A DNA stretch of 64,000 nt from an uncultured Alphaproteobacteria bacterium (GTDB lineage: Bacteria > Pseudomonadota > Alphaproteobacteria > Caulobacterales > Parvularculaceae). The DNA is taken from assembly GCA_902826095.1 (NCBI GenBank), contig CADEDN010000001.1, positions 186,001 to 250,000 on the forward strand, given 5' to 3'. How positions within the stretch are numbered: position 1 is the first letter of the stretch; every line of letters begins with the position of its first letter. Position numbers and translations under genes: made by a program. Below the pieces are notes generated by a model that saw only the letters and a program-made list of their open reading frames with translations, was not told the DNA's origin and ran no database searches. This document shows positions 36,831-46,409 of the stretch, piece after piece.

Positions 36831-37882
36831 AGGATAACGCTGTGGTTCGGGTCGACGCGCTCGAAGAGAAGATGCGCGGCGAGTGGATCGACTTTATCGA
36901 GACTCATGCCGGCGCGACCTTGTTCCACGATTTGCGCTGGCTCGACGCCGTCAGAACCGCTTATGGCTACCGGCAATTCAATCTGATCGCCAGAAGAGGG
37001 GGCGCCGTCACCGGCGTCCTCCCGTTGACGCTTGTCGCATCGCCGTTGCTTGGACGGTCGCTGATCTCGACCGCCTTCGCCATCGGCGGCGGCATTGTCG
37101 CGGTCGATGATGAATCCGTTCGCGCCCTCGGCGCACGCGCGCTCGACCTCGGGCGCAAGCACTCCGTCAAATATGTCGAACTTCGCGGCGGCCCGCCGCC
37201 CGGCGAGGGCTACCAGGAAAAGACCGGCGTCTATGCGTCGTTCGCCAAGGAAATGCCGGCGGACCCAGAAGCGATCCGCCAATGGCTGCCGCGCAATCGC
37301 CGGGCCGAGGTGAAAAAGGCGCTTCGCATCGACGAGCCGAACGAAAACTCATTCAGGACCTCGCGACGCGTCAGAGATTTCTACAAAGTCTACGCGCCGG
37401 CGCTTCGCAATCTCGGCACGCCCGTGATGCCGAAAAAATTCCTGACGACGCTCAAGGTGAATTTCGGCGATGATGTCGACATCGGCCTTGTCGAGCATCA
37501 TGGGGAGCCGATCGCCGGGCTCTTTTCGTTCTGGCGTAAGGACCGCGTGATGCCCTATTATATCGGCGCCGATGCGAAGGCGCGCGACATCAGGGCCTAT
37601 GATTATCTCTACTACACGTTGATGCGGCGCGCGGTGCAGCGCGGCGTCAGGATTTTCGATTTTGGGCGCAGCAAGGTCGGCTCTTCGCATTTCGACACCA
37701 AATCCTACTGGGGGTTCGAACCAACGCCGCTCGTCTATCATGTGGCGCTCGTGAAGGCGAAAGAACTGCCGAACGTCAATCCGAACAATCCGAAGTTTGA
37801 ACGTTTCGTCGCGCTGTGGAAGAAGCTGCCGCTGCCCGTCGCCAATTTGATCGGGCCCATCGTCGCGCGGAATTTCCCGTGA
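36827..37882 (+). CDS. FemAB-family protein of the XrtA EPS locus
   Basis: 351 residues, GTG start inside the preceding stop. It has the tandem GNAT-like fold signatures: GATLFHDLRWLDAV, then WLPRNRRAEVKKALRI and YYTLMRRAVQRGVRIFDFGRSKVGS. FemAB proteins transfer amino acids onto peptidoglycan precursors; the XrtA-linked branch is of unknown substrate, possibly decorating sugars. Coupled to the next gene by GTGA. Confidence 0.9.
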   Translation: MKDNAVVRVDALEEKMRGEWIDFIETHAGATLFHDLRWLDAVRTAYGYRQFNLIARRGGAVTGVLPLTLVASPLLGRSLISTAFAIGGGIVAVDDESVRALGARALDLGRKHSVKYVELRGGPPPGEGYQEKTGVYASFAKEMPADPEAIRQWLPRNRRAEVKKALRIDEPNENSFRTSRRVRDFYKVYAPALRNLGTPVMPKKFLTTLKVNFGDDVDIGLVEHHGEPIAGLFSFWRKDRVMPYYIGADAKARDIRAYDYLYYTLMRRAVQRGVRIFDFGRSKVGSSHFDTKSYWGFEPTPLVYHVALVKAKELPNVNPNNPKFERFVALWKKLPLPVANLIGPIVARNFP

Positions 37883-39081
37883 CCGCGGGCCATCTTCTCT
37901 ACCTCGCGCACCGCATTCCCTTCCCGCCGAACAAGGGCGACAAGATCCGGTCCTGGCGCACGCTCGAACATCTTGCGCGCCGCTTTCGCGTGCACCTTGG
38001 CGCCTTTGTCGACGATGCGGATGATTTTCAGCATGAAGAGCATCTGAAAGGCGTTTGCGAAACCGTCGCGCTGGTTCCACTCGACCGCAATATGGCGACG
38101 ACGCGGAGCGTCGTCGGATTTTTAACGGGCGAGGCGTTGACGCTGCCGTTTTACCGCGACGCGCGCATGAAATCGGCTGTCGCCGCCGCGCGTTCAAAGG
38201 GGCTCGTCGCCGAAATGGCGTTTTCCTCGTCGATGGCGCAATATCTGGCGCAAAAGGCGACGGCGCCGCGCATCGTCGATCTGTGCGACGCCGACAGCGC
38301 AAAATGGGCTGAATACGCCCGGCGCAAGGGATGGCCGATGAGCGCCGTTTATGCGCGCGAGGGTCGAACGCTCGCGGAGGCTGAAACGAAAATCATCAAT
38401 TGGGCGGAGGCGACATTCGCGATCAGCGAGGAAGAGGCGGATCTCCTCGGCAGCCGCGACGGCGTCTCGAAAGAAGTCGCCTGGTTCTGTAACGGCGTCG
38501 ATATCGACTATTTCAAGCCGACGGCGCCCGGCGAGCAACGATGCGACGCGGTGTTCGTCGGCGCGATGGATTACTGGGCGAATGTCGATGCGGCGCTCTG
38601 GTTCCTGAATGAAATCTGGCCAGGCGTTCGCGCCGAAAGACCGGACGCGCGTTTTGCGATCGTCGGCTCCAATCCCGCAGCGGAGATCATGGGGCGGGGC
38701 GGCCGCGACGGCGTCACCGTGACGGGCCGCGTCGCGGACGTCCGACCTTTTGTCGCGGGGGCGAGGGTCGTCGTTGCGCCGATGCGAATTGCGCGCGGCG
38801 TTCAAAATAAGGTGCTCGAAGCGATGGCGATGGGCAAAGCGGTGGTGACGACGCCGGCGGGATTGGAAGGAATCGACGCGACCATGGGCGCCGAAGCGAT
38901 CGCGGTCGCGTCGCCCGACTCATTCGTGCGCGAGGTCTTACGGCTGATCGAAGACAAGAGCGCCGCCGAGACGATCGGCGCGGCGGCGCGCGCCAGGATT
39001 CTCGCCGATTATGAATGGCCGACGCAGCTTGCGCGGCTGGATGCGACGCTCAGCCGGCTGATCGCCGCGCCTTTGAGCTAG
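37879..39081 (+). CDS. XrtA-system glycosyltransferase (TIGR03087 type)
   Basis: 400 residues from GTG 37879 (VTAGHLLYLAHRIPFPPNKGDKIR); the longer frame runs back into the FemAB gene. The IPFPPNKGDKIRS motif, DLCDADSAKWAEYA and the C-terminal VQNKVLEAMAMGKAVVTT are characteristic of this glycosyltransferase family, which is confined to exosortase-linked loci. Last gene of the locus; its stop overlaps the convergent nitrilase stop (CTAG). Confidence 0.92.
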   Translation: MTAGHLLYLAHRIPFPPNKGDKIRSWRTLEHLARRFRVHLGAFVDDADDFQHEEHLKGVCETVALVPLDRNMATTRSVVGFLTGEALTLPFYRDARMKSAVAAARSKGLVAEMAFSSSMAQYLAQKATAPRIVDLCDADSAKWAEYARRKGWPMSAVYAREGRTLAEAETKIINWAEATFAISEEEADLLGSRDGVSKEVAWFCNGVDIDYFKPTAPGEQRCDAVFVGAMDYWANVDAALWFLNEIWPGVRAERPDARFAIVGSNPAAEIMGRGGRDGVTVTGRVADVRPFVAGARVVVAPMRIARGVQNKVLEAMAMGKAVVTTPAGLEGIDATMGAEAIAVASPDSFVREVLRLIEDKSAAETIGAAARARILADYEWPTQLARLDATLSRLIAAPLS

Positions 39082-40034
39082 ATTTTCCGCATTCCGTCGC
39101 TGGCAAATCGCGCGGCAGGGCGAGGGCGGTCGTCGACATCGAAGCTGAAAATGTCGGGACGCGCATAGTGCCCGGCGATGTCGCAGGCGGCCTTTGCGGC
39201 GCGGACCACGTCGAGAGAGCCCTCCGCGTACAAAATCGTTTCGCCGTCGATCGGCCCGGCGATGATTTCGCCGCGCGGATCGATGATGGCGGACTGTCCC
39301 GTATGCTCCCAGACGCCGAGCGGCTTCCAGCGGTCGGGGATATGGCGCGCGAGCCTCAGCCCGGCGGCGCAGATGACATAGGCGGCGGCCTGACTGGCGA
39401 AGGCGCGTGAAAGGAGATGCTGGCGCGCCCAGCAATATTCCTCCTTGCGCGGAATCTTCTCCCAGCCGGGCCACAGCGCGCAATGGATCTGCGTTCCTTG
39501 CGCGGCGAGTGCGTATCCTGGAAGCATCATCTGATGCTCCCAGCAATTCAGGGCGCTGATCTTCGCATAATCCCGCTGATGAGATTTAAGGCCGACGCCG
39601 TCGCCGTCGCCCCAGATGATCCGCTCGGCGTGCGTTGGCTTGAGCTTGCGGTGGCGACCGAGAATGTCGCCGTCGCGGCCGATCGTCAGCGCCGTGCAAT
39701 AGGCGGCGCCGTGCGTCGATGGGTCTTTTTCCGCGATCCCGATAACGACATCGACGCCGGCCTCGCGCGCCGCGTCGCAAAGCGCAGAAGTCTCGGGGCC
39801 GCCGATGATGACGGCGTTTTCGAGATAGACGGCGCTCGCTTCCCAGGTGAGATCTTGAACCGCGCCCTCAACCCAGAAGGGATAGCCCGGGAGCCAGGTC
39901 TCGCCGAACGCCACGATGTCAGCGCCGTTCCGCGCCGCCTCGGCGATCAGGCCGCACGCTTTTTCGGTCGACGCGGCCTTGTCGAACAAGACCGGCGCTG
40001 CTTGCGCGGCCGCCATCTTGAAGGTCTGCTTCAT
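39078..40034 (-). CDS. Carbon-nitrogen hydrolase (nitrilase branch)
   Basis: 318 residues. Catalytic triad E45 (FGETWLPGYP), K130 (HRKLKPTHAER) and C164 (LNCWEH) in nitrilase-branch context, as the GETWLPGYP and CWEH motifs are typical of true nitrilases. The physiological nitrile is unknown. Convergent with the EPS locus. Confidence 0.9.
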   Translation of the reverse strand: MKQTFKMAAAQAAPVLFDKAASTEKACGLIAEAARNGADIVAFGETWLPGYPFWVEGAVQDLTWEASAVYLENAVIIGGPETSALCDAAREAGVDVVIGIAEKDPSTHGAAYCTALTIGRDGDILGRHRKLKPTHAERIIWGDGDGVGLKSHQRDYAKISALNCWEHQMMLPGYALAAQGTQIHCALWPGWEKIPRKEEYCWARQHLLSRAFASQAAAYVICAAGLRLARHIPDRWKPLGVWEHTGQSAIIDPRGEIIAGPIDGETILYAEGSLDVVRAAKAACDIAGHYARPDIFSFDVDDRPRPAARFASDGMRKI

Positions 40035-40187
40035 CCTTGAACCTGCTCATGAAACCGCCGGCACGACCTTTTTGTGTTGCGTTGCGGTATAAATTTCGGC
40101 TCCGTCTGTTGCCCATCCGCCGCTTCCTTTCGGCAGGGACGGCGCCTAAACTGCGCAGCATCGAACTTGGGGTCAACGGGGGTTGGC

Positions 40188-40649
40188 ATGACCAGAATTC
40201 TACTGCCGCTGGCGGTGATCGCGCTTTTGCTTCTGACGCCGCTTTTCGGCGCCGAGACGTCGGAAGTCGGGGGCATAGTGAAGCCGAACACGGTCACCGG
40301 CATGGACTATGTCGGCGACACGCTGAAATGCTGGACGACCGGAAATTTTTCGCTCGCGGGCGATTGCGCGCCGGAAGCCGGCAATCTTGGTCTGGCGATT
40401 TTCGCGGCGGTTTTCGTTTCGGCGGTCGCGGCAGCGCTTGGCGTCCTTGGACTCTTTCCGTTCGTCGGCAGGCTGACGAGCGCGATCACGACATTGGCGG
40501 GCGTCGTCGTGATCGCCGGCGTCGGTTTTTATATCCTTACAAATCTCGGCGGCGAAAATGGCGGCGGGGTTCAATGGGGCTCTTACCTTGCCGGCGGCGG
40601 GGGGCTGTTGACCCTCATTTCCGGCCTTTCAGGGATGCGCGGCAGATAG
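40188..40649 (+). CDS. Small membrane protein
   Basis: 153 residues from ATG 40188 (MTRILLPLAVIALLLLTPLFG). An N-terminal signal or anchor is followed by a short Cys-containing periplasmic-like loop (LKCWTTGNFSLAGDCAPEAG) and three more hydrophobic segments. No family recognised. Followed by an intrinsic terminator. Confidence 0.65.
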   Translation: MTRILLPLAVIALLLLTPLFGAETSEVGGIVKPNTVTGMDYVGDTLKCWTTGNFSLAGDCAPEAGNLGLAIFAAVFVSAVAAALGVLGLFPFVGRLTSAITTLAGVVVIAGVGFYILTNLGGENGGGVQWGSYLAGGGGLLTLISGLSGMRGR

Positions 40650-40692
40650 AACAAAATGGCCGCGCCACTCCCCGTTTTCGGGAGGAAACGGG

Positions 40693-40735
40693 AAGCGCCG
40701 CTCGCGCCAATCGGCTTGCGGGCGGCGCTTTTTTA
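40693..40735 (+). terminator. Intrinsic terminator
   Basis: AAGCGCCGC (40693-40701) pairs with GCGGCGCTT (40722-40730), followed by TTTTATT. It ends the transcript of the small membrane protein gene. The remaining bases to 40960 hold AT-rich promoter-like sequence and a GGAGC/GCTCC hairpin near 40802 before the efflux genes. Confidence 0.7.
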
Positions 40736-40960
40736 TTGCCGCGCGAGCCTGGCGCCGCGGTGATCGCTTCGCCAAAAACCAAGCGTTAACAGCCATTAAT
40801 GGGAGCTAAAGGGCTCCAATTGTCGCTTTGCAGGCGCATTCCGCCGAAATCGCGCCTTCTTGTCGTTGCAAAGCAATATCGAGCGATTACAGATCAGGCT
40901 GCGCAATCAGGCGTTCATTTGGACCGGCCATAAGAACAAGCGCGGAAAGTAGAGAGCCCG

Positions 40961-42247
40961 ATGGACGTGCGGGCCGATGTCAACATGGCGGATCTGTCAG
41001 GAAAGCCGGCGAAGCGGGCCTTCATCGGTCAGGCTGCGGTATTCGCCGCGCCCTTCCTGATTATCGCGGTCGCGGTCGCCGGCTTCATGCTTCTCCTTGC
41101 TACAGGCAAGAAGCCCGAGAAAAACGACGAACCGCCGCTGCCGATCGCTGTCGAAATCGTCGCCGCGCGGGCCGAGGCGACGACTTTGCGAGTCGCCACG
41201 CAAGGTCAGGTCAAATCGCGCAATGAAGCCGAAATTGCGGCCCAGGTCGCGGGACAGATCATCGAAATCTCGCCTTCGCTCGAATCCGGCGCCAATTTTA
41301 AGAAGGGCGACGTGCTCGCGCGCATTGATCCCGCGCAATACAAGCTCGCGGTCGATCGCAGCCGCAGCCAGGTCGCAAGGGCTCGGGAATCGCTGGCGCG
41401 CGCGCGTTCGGAAGCCGATCTCGCCGAACGCGACTGGAAAGATTTAGGGCTTGAGGGCGACCCTTCAGAGCTCACCATGCAAAAGCCGCAGGTGAACGCC
41501 GCCCTCGCCGACCTCCGGACGGCGGAGGCCGCGGTCGGCGAGAGCGAACTCAATCTCGAACGCACAACCATCCGCGCGCCGTTCGACGGGCGCGTGAAGG
41601 AGCGTCGCGCCAATGTCGGCGATTTCATTTCGCCAGGCGCGCCGCTCGCCTCGATCTTCGCTGTTGATGTCGCGCAAATCCGCGCGCCGCTGACCGACGC
41701 CGATCTCGGCGTCATCGGCCTGGCGCCCGGGTTCTCGGCGGGCGAGGGCGCCGATGCGCCGGTCGCGCATCTTTCCGCGGTCGTCGCCGGCGAGCGTCGC
41801 GAATGGATCGGAAAACTCGTGCTGATCGAGTCGGCCGTCGATCCGCAAACGCGCCTCGTCTATGGGCTGGTCGAAGTCGCAGATCCGTTCGGGGCGGCGA
41901 ATTCGGCGCCCCTCGCTCCGGGACTGTTCGTTGATATCCGCATCAATAGCGGCCTGGAACAGCAACTCATCGCGCTGCCGCGCAGCGCGTTGAAAAAGAA
42001 CCAGTACCTTTATTCGGTCGACAAGGATTTTGCGATCAAGGCCCGCGAAGTGACGCCGCTGATGGCGGACGCGTCGTCGATCTACTTCCTGACCGGCGTC
42101 GAGATCGGCGAACGGTTTGTGGCTTCGTTCCTGCCGAGCCCGCGCGACGGGATGAAAGTGCGCGACATCAACGCGCCGGCGCCGAAGAAAGAGGAAGCGG
42201 CCGAAAACGGGAAGAAAAAAGTCGCCGACGCCGACAAGAAGAAATAG
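40961..42247 (+). CDS. RND efflux periplasmic adaptor (HlyD/AcrA-like)
   Basis: 428 residues. N-terminal membrane anchor (AVFAAPFLIIAVAVAGFMLLLA), lipoyl half-motifs (SRNEAEIAAQVAGQI and LERTTIRAPFDGRV), a coiled-coil hairpin of about 70 residues between them and a lysine-rich C-terminal tail. It links the inner membrane pump to an outer membrane channel, which is not encoded here. Twelve bases before the pump gene. Confidence 0.92.
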   Translation: MDVRADVNMADLSGKPAKRAFIGQAAVFAAPFLIIAVAVAGFMLLLATGKKPEKNDEPPLPIAVEIVAARAEATTLRVATQGQVKSRNEAEIAAQVAGQIIEISPSLESGANFKKGDVLARIDPAQYKLAVDRSRSQVARARESLARARSEADLAERDWKDLGLEGDPSELTMQKPQVNAALADLRTAEAAVGESELNLERTTIRAPFDGRVKERRANVGDFISPGAPLASIFAVDVAQIRAPLTDADLGVIGLAPGFSAGEGADAPVAHLSAVVAGERREWIGKLVLIESAVDPQTRLVYGLVEVADPFGAANSAPLAPGLFVDIRINSGLEQQLIALPRSALKKNQYLYSVDKDFAIKAREVTPLMADASSIYFLTGVEIGERFVASFLPSPRDGMKVRDINAPAPKKEEAAENGKKKVADADKKK

Positions 42248-42259
42248 GAGGCGGCAGTC

Positions 42260-45200
42260 ATGAACGGGATCGTCGCCTGGTGGGCTAGAAATCCAGTCGC
42301 GGGCAATCTGATGATGCTCGCCTGCGTCGTCTTCGGCCTGCTTTCCTACTTCCAGATGGAAAAGGAATTCTGGCCGGCGGGACGCGGCGACGCGGTTTCG
42401 ATCAACGCCGTCTGGCCGGGCGCCTCGCCCGAAGACATGGAATCGCAAGTCATCGTCCGCATCGAGGAGGCGACCGCCGATCTCGACGGAATCGACTGGG
42501 TGCGAAGCCGGGCGGGAGAGGGGTTCGGCTGGGTGCGCCTGCTCGCCAAGCCCGGGACCGACGTCAATGCGCTGACGAACGAAGTCAAGACGCGGATCGA
42601 CGGCATCTCGACCCTGCCGCCGGGTCTTGAACCGCCGATCGTCGCGCGCGAGGTCGGGCGCAACTGGTCGCTGATCCTGTCGGTCTATGGCGATGCGCCG
42701 GAAAAGGTTCTGCGCGAAACCGCGATGCGGCTTCGCGACCGTCTCTCGCTGATCGACGGCGGCGCCAATACGATTGTCGTCGGCGCGCGCCGGCCCGAAG
42801 TGTCGATTGAAGTCTCCGAAGAGGCGCTTCGGCGATACGGCGTCACGTTTGACGACGTGTCGCGCGCGGTTCGCGGAAACTCGATCAATGTCTCGTCAGG
42901 CCGCGTCAGGACCGGTGACGGCGACTATCAGCTCCGGACGCGCAATCTCGCCGATACGAGCTTTGATTTCGGCGCCATCGTCGTTCGCGAAACCGCCGAT
43001 GGCGGCGTCGTCCGCGTGCGCGACGTCGCGAAAGTGATCGACGGGTTTGAGGACAGAAACGTTTACAACCGGCTTGACGACAACGCCTCGATCCTCGTGT
43101 CCATCCAGACCGCGGACCGCTTCAATATCTGGAAGACCTCCAAGGAAGCGCACAAGGTCATCGACGAGATGCGCGCCGAACTGCCCACGGGCGTCGGCAT
43201 CCGGCTCTTTTACGATGAGGCGGAGGATTTCGGCACGCTCACCAACATCCTTTTTTCAAACGCGGCGCAGGGCTTTTTCCTGATCTTTCTGCTGCTCTTG
43301 CTGTCGCTTCACCCGACCGTCGCGGCGTGGGCGACCGTCGGCGTCATGACGGCGTTCGCCGGCGCTTTCTTCGTGTTGCCCTTTGTCGACGTGTCGCTGA
43401 ACTTCATGTCGGTGTTCGGCTTTCTTCTTGTTCTCGGCATTATGGTCGACGACGCGATCATCGTCGGGGAGGCCGTCTATGAGCAGGTTGAACGGACCGG
43501 CAAGAGCGGCGTCGAGAATTCGATCCTCGCGACCCAGCTTGTCCTGAAGCCGCTGATCGCCTCCGTTCTCGTGACCATGATGGCGTTTTCGCCCTGGATG
43601 CTGATCTCTGGCGACGCGCGGCAGTTCACCCGGGCGATTTCGGTCGTCGTCATGTCGACGCTTGTGTTTTCGCTGATCGAGTCGTTGCTGATATTGCCGG
43701 CGCACCTTGCGCACGTCACCTTGCCGAAGAAGTCGACGACGTTTCTCGGCCGCCTGATGGCGGCGCAGCAGGCCTGCGCGCATTCGGTTCTCTGGGTCGC
43801 GAAGAACATCCACAAACCGCTTTTGAAGGCGGCGATCAGCCGGCGTTACATCACGCTCGCGATCTTTGTCAGTGTCTTCGTGCTTTCAATCGGCCTGATG
43901 GCGAGCGGTCGGATCAAGCAGGCCTTCATGCCTGAAATTGAAGGCGACTTCATGCAGGTGTCGATCGAGCTGCCGCAGTCGACGCCCTTCGAGCGCATGA
44001 AGGAGGTCGCGAACCAGCTCGACTCCGCCCGAGGCCGACTTGTCGCGGAGACAGAAGATCTCGCCGTTCTCGATCCGAATACGGGCGAAAACTCCCTTGG
44101 CGTCGTCCGCAGCTGGGCGATGGCGGTCGATGAGAACGTGGTGCGGTCGTGGGTCTCCCTCACGCCGCCCGAAACGCGTGAAATCGGTTCGAAGAAAATC
44201 GCCGAGCGCGCCAAGGAGCTGCTTGGCGACGTTCCGGACGCCGAGAAAATCAGCTTCGAGCTGTCAGGCAACAATCAGGGCGCCGCGATCCAGATCGCCG
44301 TCATCGGCGAAAACCAGGAAGATTTGCGCGCGGCGGTCGAGGATCTGAAGGCGCAGCTTCTCACCTATGCGTCGGTGAGGAGCGTCCGCGACAGCGAAGA
44401 GGCGGCAAATGAGGAGCTGCGCTTCTCCCTGAAGCCGGGCGCCGAGCGGCTTGGCGTGACGCTCGCCTCTGTCACCAATCAGGTGCGGCAGGCCTATTTC
44501 GGCGAGGAGGCGCAACGTCTCCCGCGCGAGGGCGACGATGTGCGCGTCTATGTCCGTTACCCGGAAGAGGCGCGCCGCTCGCTCTCAAGTCTTGACAATT
44601 TTCGTGTGAGGACGGCGGACGGGCGGGAAATTCCGCTCGCCTCCGTCGCCGAGACGCGCTTTGACGAAGGCGTCACCGGGCTTGACCGGCGCCAGCGCCA
44701 GCGCTCAATCCTGGTCGAGGCCGAGGCCGACCGCGAAGCGCGCGCGGAGATCATGCGCGACCTTGAGGCCGGATATTTTCCGCGTTTTGACGCGAACTAT
44801 CCGACCGTCACGCGCGAGGATATCGGCGATGCCGAGTCGGAGGCTGAGTTTTATTCGGAAATCGGCCGGCTTTTGCTGCTGGCGGTGCTCGGCATGTATA
44901 TCCTGCTGGCGATCGTCTTCCGCTCTTACGCTCTCCCGGCGCTGATTTTGTCGGCGATCCCGTTCGCAATTGTCGGCGCGATCGTCGGCCACGGCGCCTT
45001 TTCCGTCAGCTTCGGTCTGTTCTCCGCGCTTGGGGCGATCGCCGCGATGGGGGTCGTCGTCAACGACAATGTCGTGCTCATCGACAAGATGAATCAGTTT
45101 CGGGATGAGGGGGAAGAGGCGTTCGCCGCGGCGCTCGACTCCGGCGTCTCGCGGTTCAGGCAGATATTCCTGACGTCGGTGACGGAATTCATCGGCCTGA

Positions 45201-45415
45201 TGCCGATGATATTCGAGCAAGCGGCGATCGCGCAGTTCCTGAAACCGATGGCGCTGTCTCTCGCCTTCGGCGTTCTGCTCTGCATGCCGGTGACGCTGAT
45301 ATTGACGCCCTGCCTCTATATGATCGGCAGGGACATCAAGCAGCTCGTCTCACGCGGCTGGCGATGGTGGACGCGCGGTTGGCGCGGCCGCGCGGGCGAG
45401 GCGCCGGCGGAATAA
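42260..45415 (+). CDS. RND-family efflux pump permease
   Basis: 1051 residues, the full length of AcrB-type pumps: two large periplasmic domains and twelve membrane helices. The first helix is preceded by GIVAWWARNPVAGNLMML; TM4 has the proton-relay pair (GIMVDDAIIVGEAVYE), and TM10 carries AMGVVVNDNVVLIDKMN. Substrate not deducible. It is convergent with and directly abuts the HupE gene. Confidence 0.95.
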   Translation: MNGIVAWWARNPVAGNLMMLACVVFGLLSYFQMEKEFWPAGRGDAVSINAVWPGASPEDMESQVIVRIEEATADLDGIDWVRSRAGEGFGWVRLLAKPGTDVNALTNEVKTRIDGISTLPPGLEPPIVAREVGRNWSLILSVYGDAPEKVLRETAMRLRDRLSLIDGGANTIVVGARRPEVSIEVSEEALRRYGVTFDDVSRAVRGNSINVSSGRVRTGDGDYQLRTRNLADTSFDFGAIVVRETADGGVVRVRDVAKVIDGFEDRNVYNRLDDNASILVSIQTADRFNIWKTSKEAHKVIDEMRAELPTGVGIRLFYDEAEDFGTLTNILFSNAAQGFFLIFLLLLLSLHPTVAAWATVGVMTAFAGAFFVLPFVDVSLNFMSVFGFLLVLGIMVDDAIIVGEAVYEQVERTGKSGVENSILATQLVLKPLIASVLVTMMAFSPWMLISGDARQFTRAISVVVMSTLVFSLIESLLILPAHLAHVTLPKKSTTFLGRLMAAQQACAHSVLWVAKNIHKPLLKAAISRRYITLAIFVSVFVLSIGLMASGRIKQAFMPEIEGDFMQVSIELPQSTPFERMKEVANQLDSARGRLVAETEDLAVLDPNTGENSLGVVRSWAMAVDENVVRSWVSLTPPETREIGSKKIAERAKELLGDVPDAEKISFELSGNNQGAAIQIAVIGENQEDLRAAVEDLKAQLLTYASVRSVRDSEEAANEELRFSLKPGAERLGVTLASVTNQVRQAYFGEEAQRLPREGDDVRVYVRYPEEARRSLSSLDNFRVRTADGREIPLASVAETRFDEGVTGLDRRQRQRSILVEAEADREARAEIMRDLEAGYFPRFDANYPTVTREDIGDAESEAEFYSEIGRLLLLAVLGMYILLAIVFRSYALPALILSAIPFAIVGAIVGHGAFSVSFGLFSALGAIAAMGVVVNDNVVLIDKMNQFRDEGEEAFAAALDSGVSRFRQIFLTSVTEFIGLMPMIFEQAAIAQFLKPMALSLAFGVLLCMPVTLILTPCLYMIGRDIKQLVSRGWRWWTRGWRGRAGEAPAE

Positions 45416-46408
45416 TCAGGCCGGCGTGAGCAAGGCCGCGGCGCGTTCGACAAACCAATAGGCCGAAACGACGCCAAGCGCGTAGCCTGCGGCGCGCGTC
45501 GCGAGTGAGAGGTTCGTCAGCGCGCGCGCTTCAGCCGATGCGCGGCGGAGCGCGAAAAGCGCGACGAAAACGGCAGCGATGATCGCGACCTGACCCGCCT
45601 CGACGCCGACATTGAAGAAGAAGAGCGCGGCCAGCGTCTCCCCCTTCGGAAGGCCGATTTCTCCGAGCGCCGCCGCGAAGCCGGCGCCGTGCGCGAGGCC
45701 GAAGGCGCTGGCGACCAGCGCCGGCCTTCGCCAGGCGAGCGTCGTCCGGTCGCCCCGCGCGATTTCCGTCGCGAGAAATACGATCGACAGCGCGATCACT
45801 GCTTCGACCGCGGGGACCGATATTCGCATGAAGCCGAGCGCGACCAGCGCCAAGGTCAGCGAATGCGCGATCGTAAAGCCGGTCGCCGTGATCACGGTCC
45901 GCTTCAGGCTTCCGGCGATGATGAGCAGGCCGGCGAGAAACAGCAGGTGATCGATCCCGCCGATGATATGATCGACGCCGATCCTGAAATAGCTTTTCGA
46001 CACGCCGGCAAGCGTTTCCGGCGCGGGCGCACGCCAGGAAGTCTGCGCAGGGTCGAGAATTTCGGTTCGCGTCTCTCCCGAACCGTAATCGACGCGGACG
46101 AGCGCGCTGATTGAGGGGTTGAATGTCGGCCAGTCGATGCGGATCTCCGCTGCGCCGAGCGCGCATTCATAAAGCGCGCGTTGCCGGCGCGGGTCCGCGG
46201 CAGAGCGCGAAATTTCGCGGCAGGGTCCTCCAAGGGTAACAAGAGGCGCGCCCTCAGCGCCGACCGCCGCCGGCGCCGTCGATTTGAGGCTGACGCGGCC
46301 GTCCGGGAGCGCTGACAGCTCAATGAACAGCGGACGCGAGTCGTGCGCGCGCGCCGCCGTCGCCAGCGCCGTGATCGCAAGAATGATGAGCGTCGCGATG
46401 GCGCGCAT
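45416..46408 (-). CDS. HupE/UreJ-family membrane protein
   Basis: 330 residues from ATG 46408 with signal peptide (AIATLIILAITALATAARA-H). An N-terminal periplasmic domain is followed by the membrane domain that opens with GVDHIIGGIDHLLFLAGLLII, the His/Asp motif of HupE/UreJ proteins, and contains AFGLAHGAGFA. HupE/UreJ members are linked to nickel uptake; this longer type with a periplasmic domain may move another substrate. Last gene of the DUF3604 operon. Confidence 0.85.
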   Translation of the reverse strand: MRAIATLIILAITALATAARAHDSRPLFIELSALPDGRVSLKSTAPAAVGAEGAPLVTLGGPCREISRSAADPRRQRALYECALGAAEIRIDWPTFNPSISALVRVDYGSGETRTEILDPAQTSWRAPAPETLAGVSKSYFRIGVDHIIGGIDHLLFLAGLLIIAGSLKRTVITATGFTIAHSLTLALVALGFMRISVPAVEAVIALSIVFLATEIARGDRTTLAWRRPALVASAFGLAHGAGFAAALGEIGLPKGETLAALFFFNVGVEAGQVAIIAAVFVALFALRRASAEARALTNLSLATRAAGYALGVVSAYWFVERAAALLTPA

Positions 46409-46409
46409 G

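Noticed and set aside
40693..40740. sRNA ending at the terminator behind the small membrane protein
   Set aside because: The terminator is explained by the gene 40 bases upstream; no separate promoter seen.
40785..40798. CtrA box near the efflux operon (TTAACAGCCATTAA)
   Set aside because: The spacer is 6, not 7; the same applies to TTAAAAATGGTTAA near 29220.
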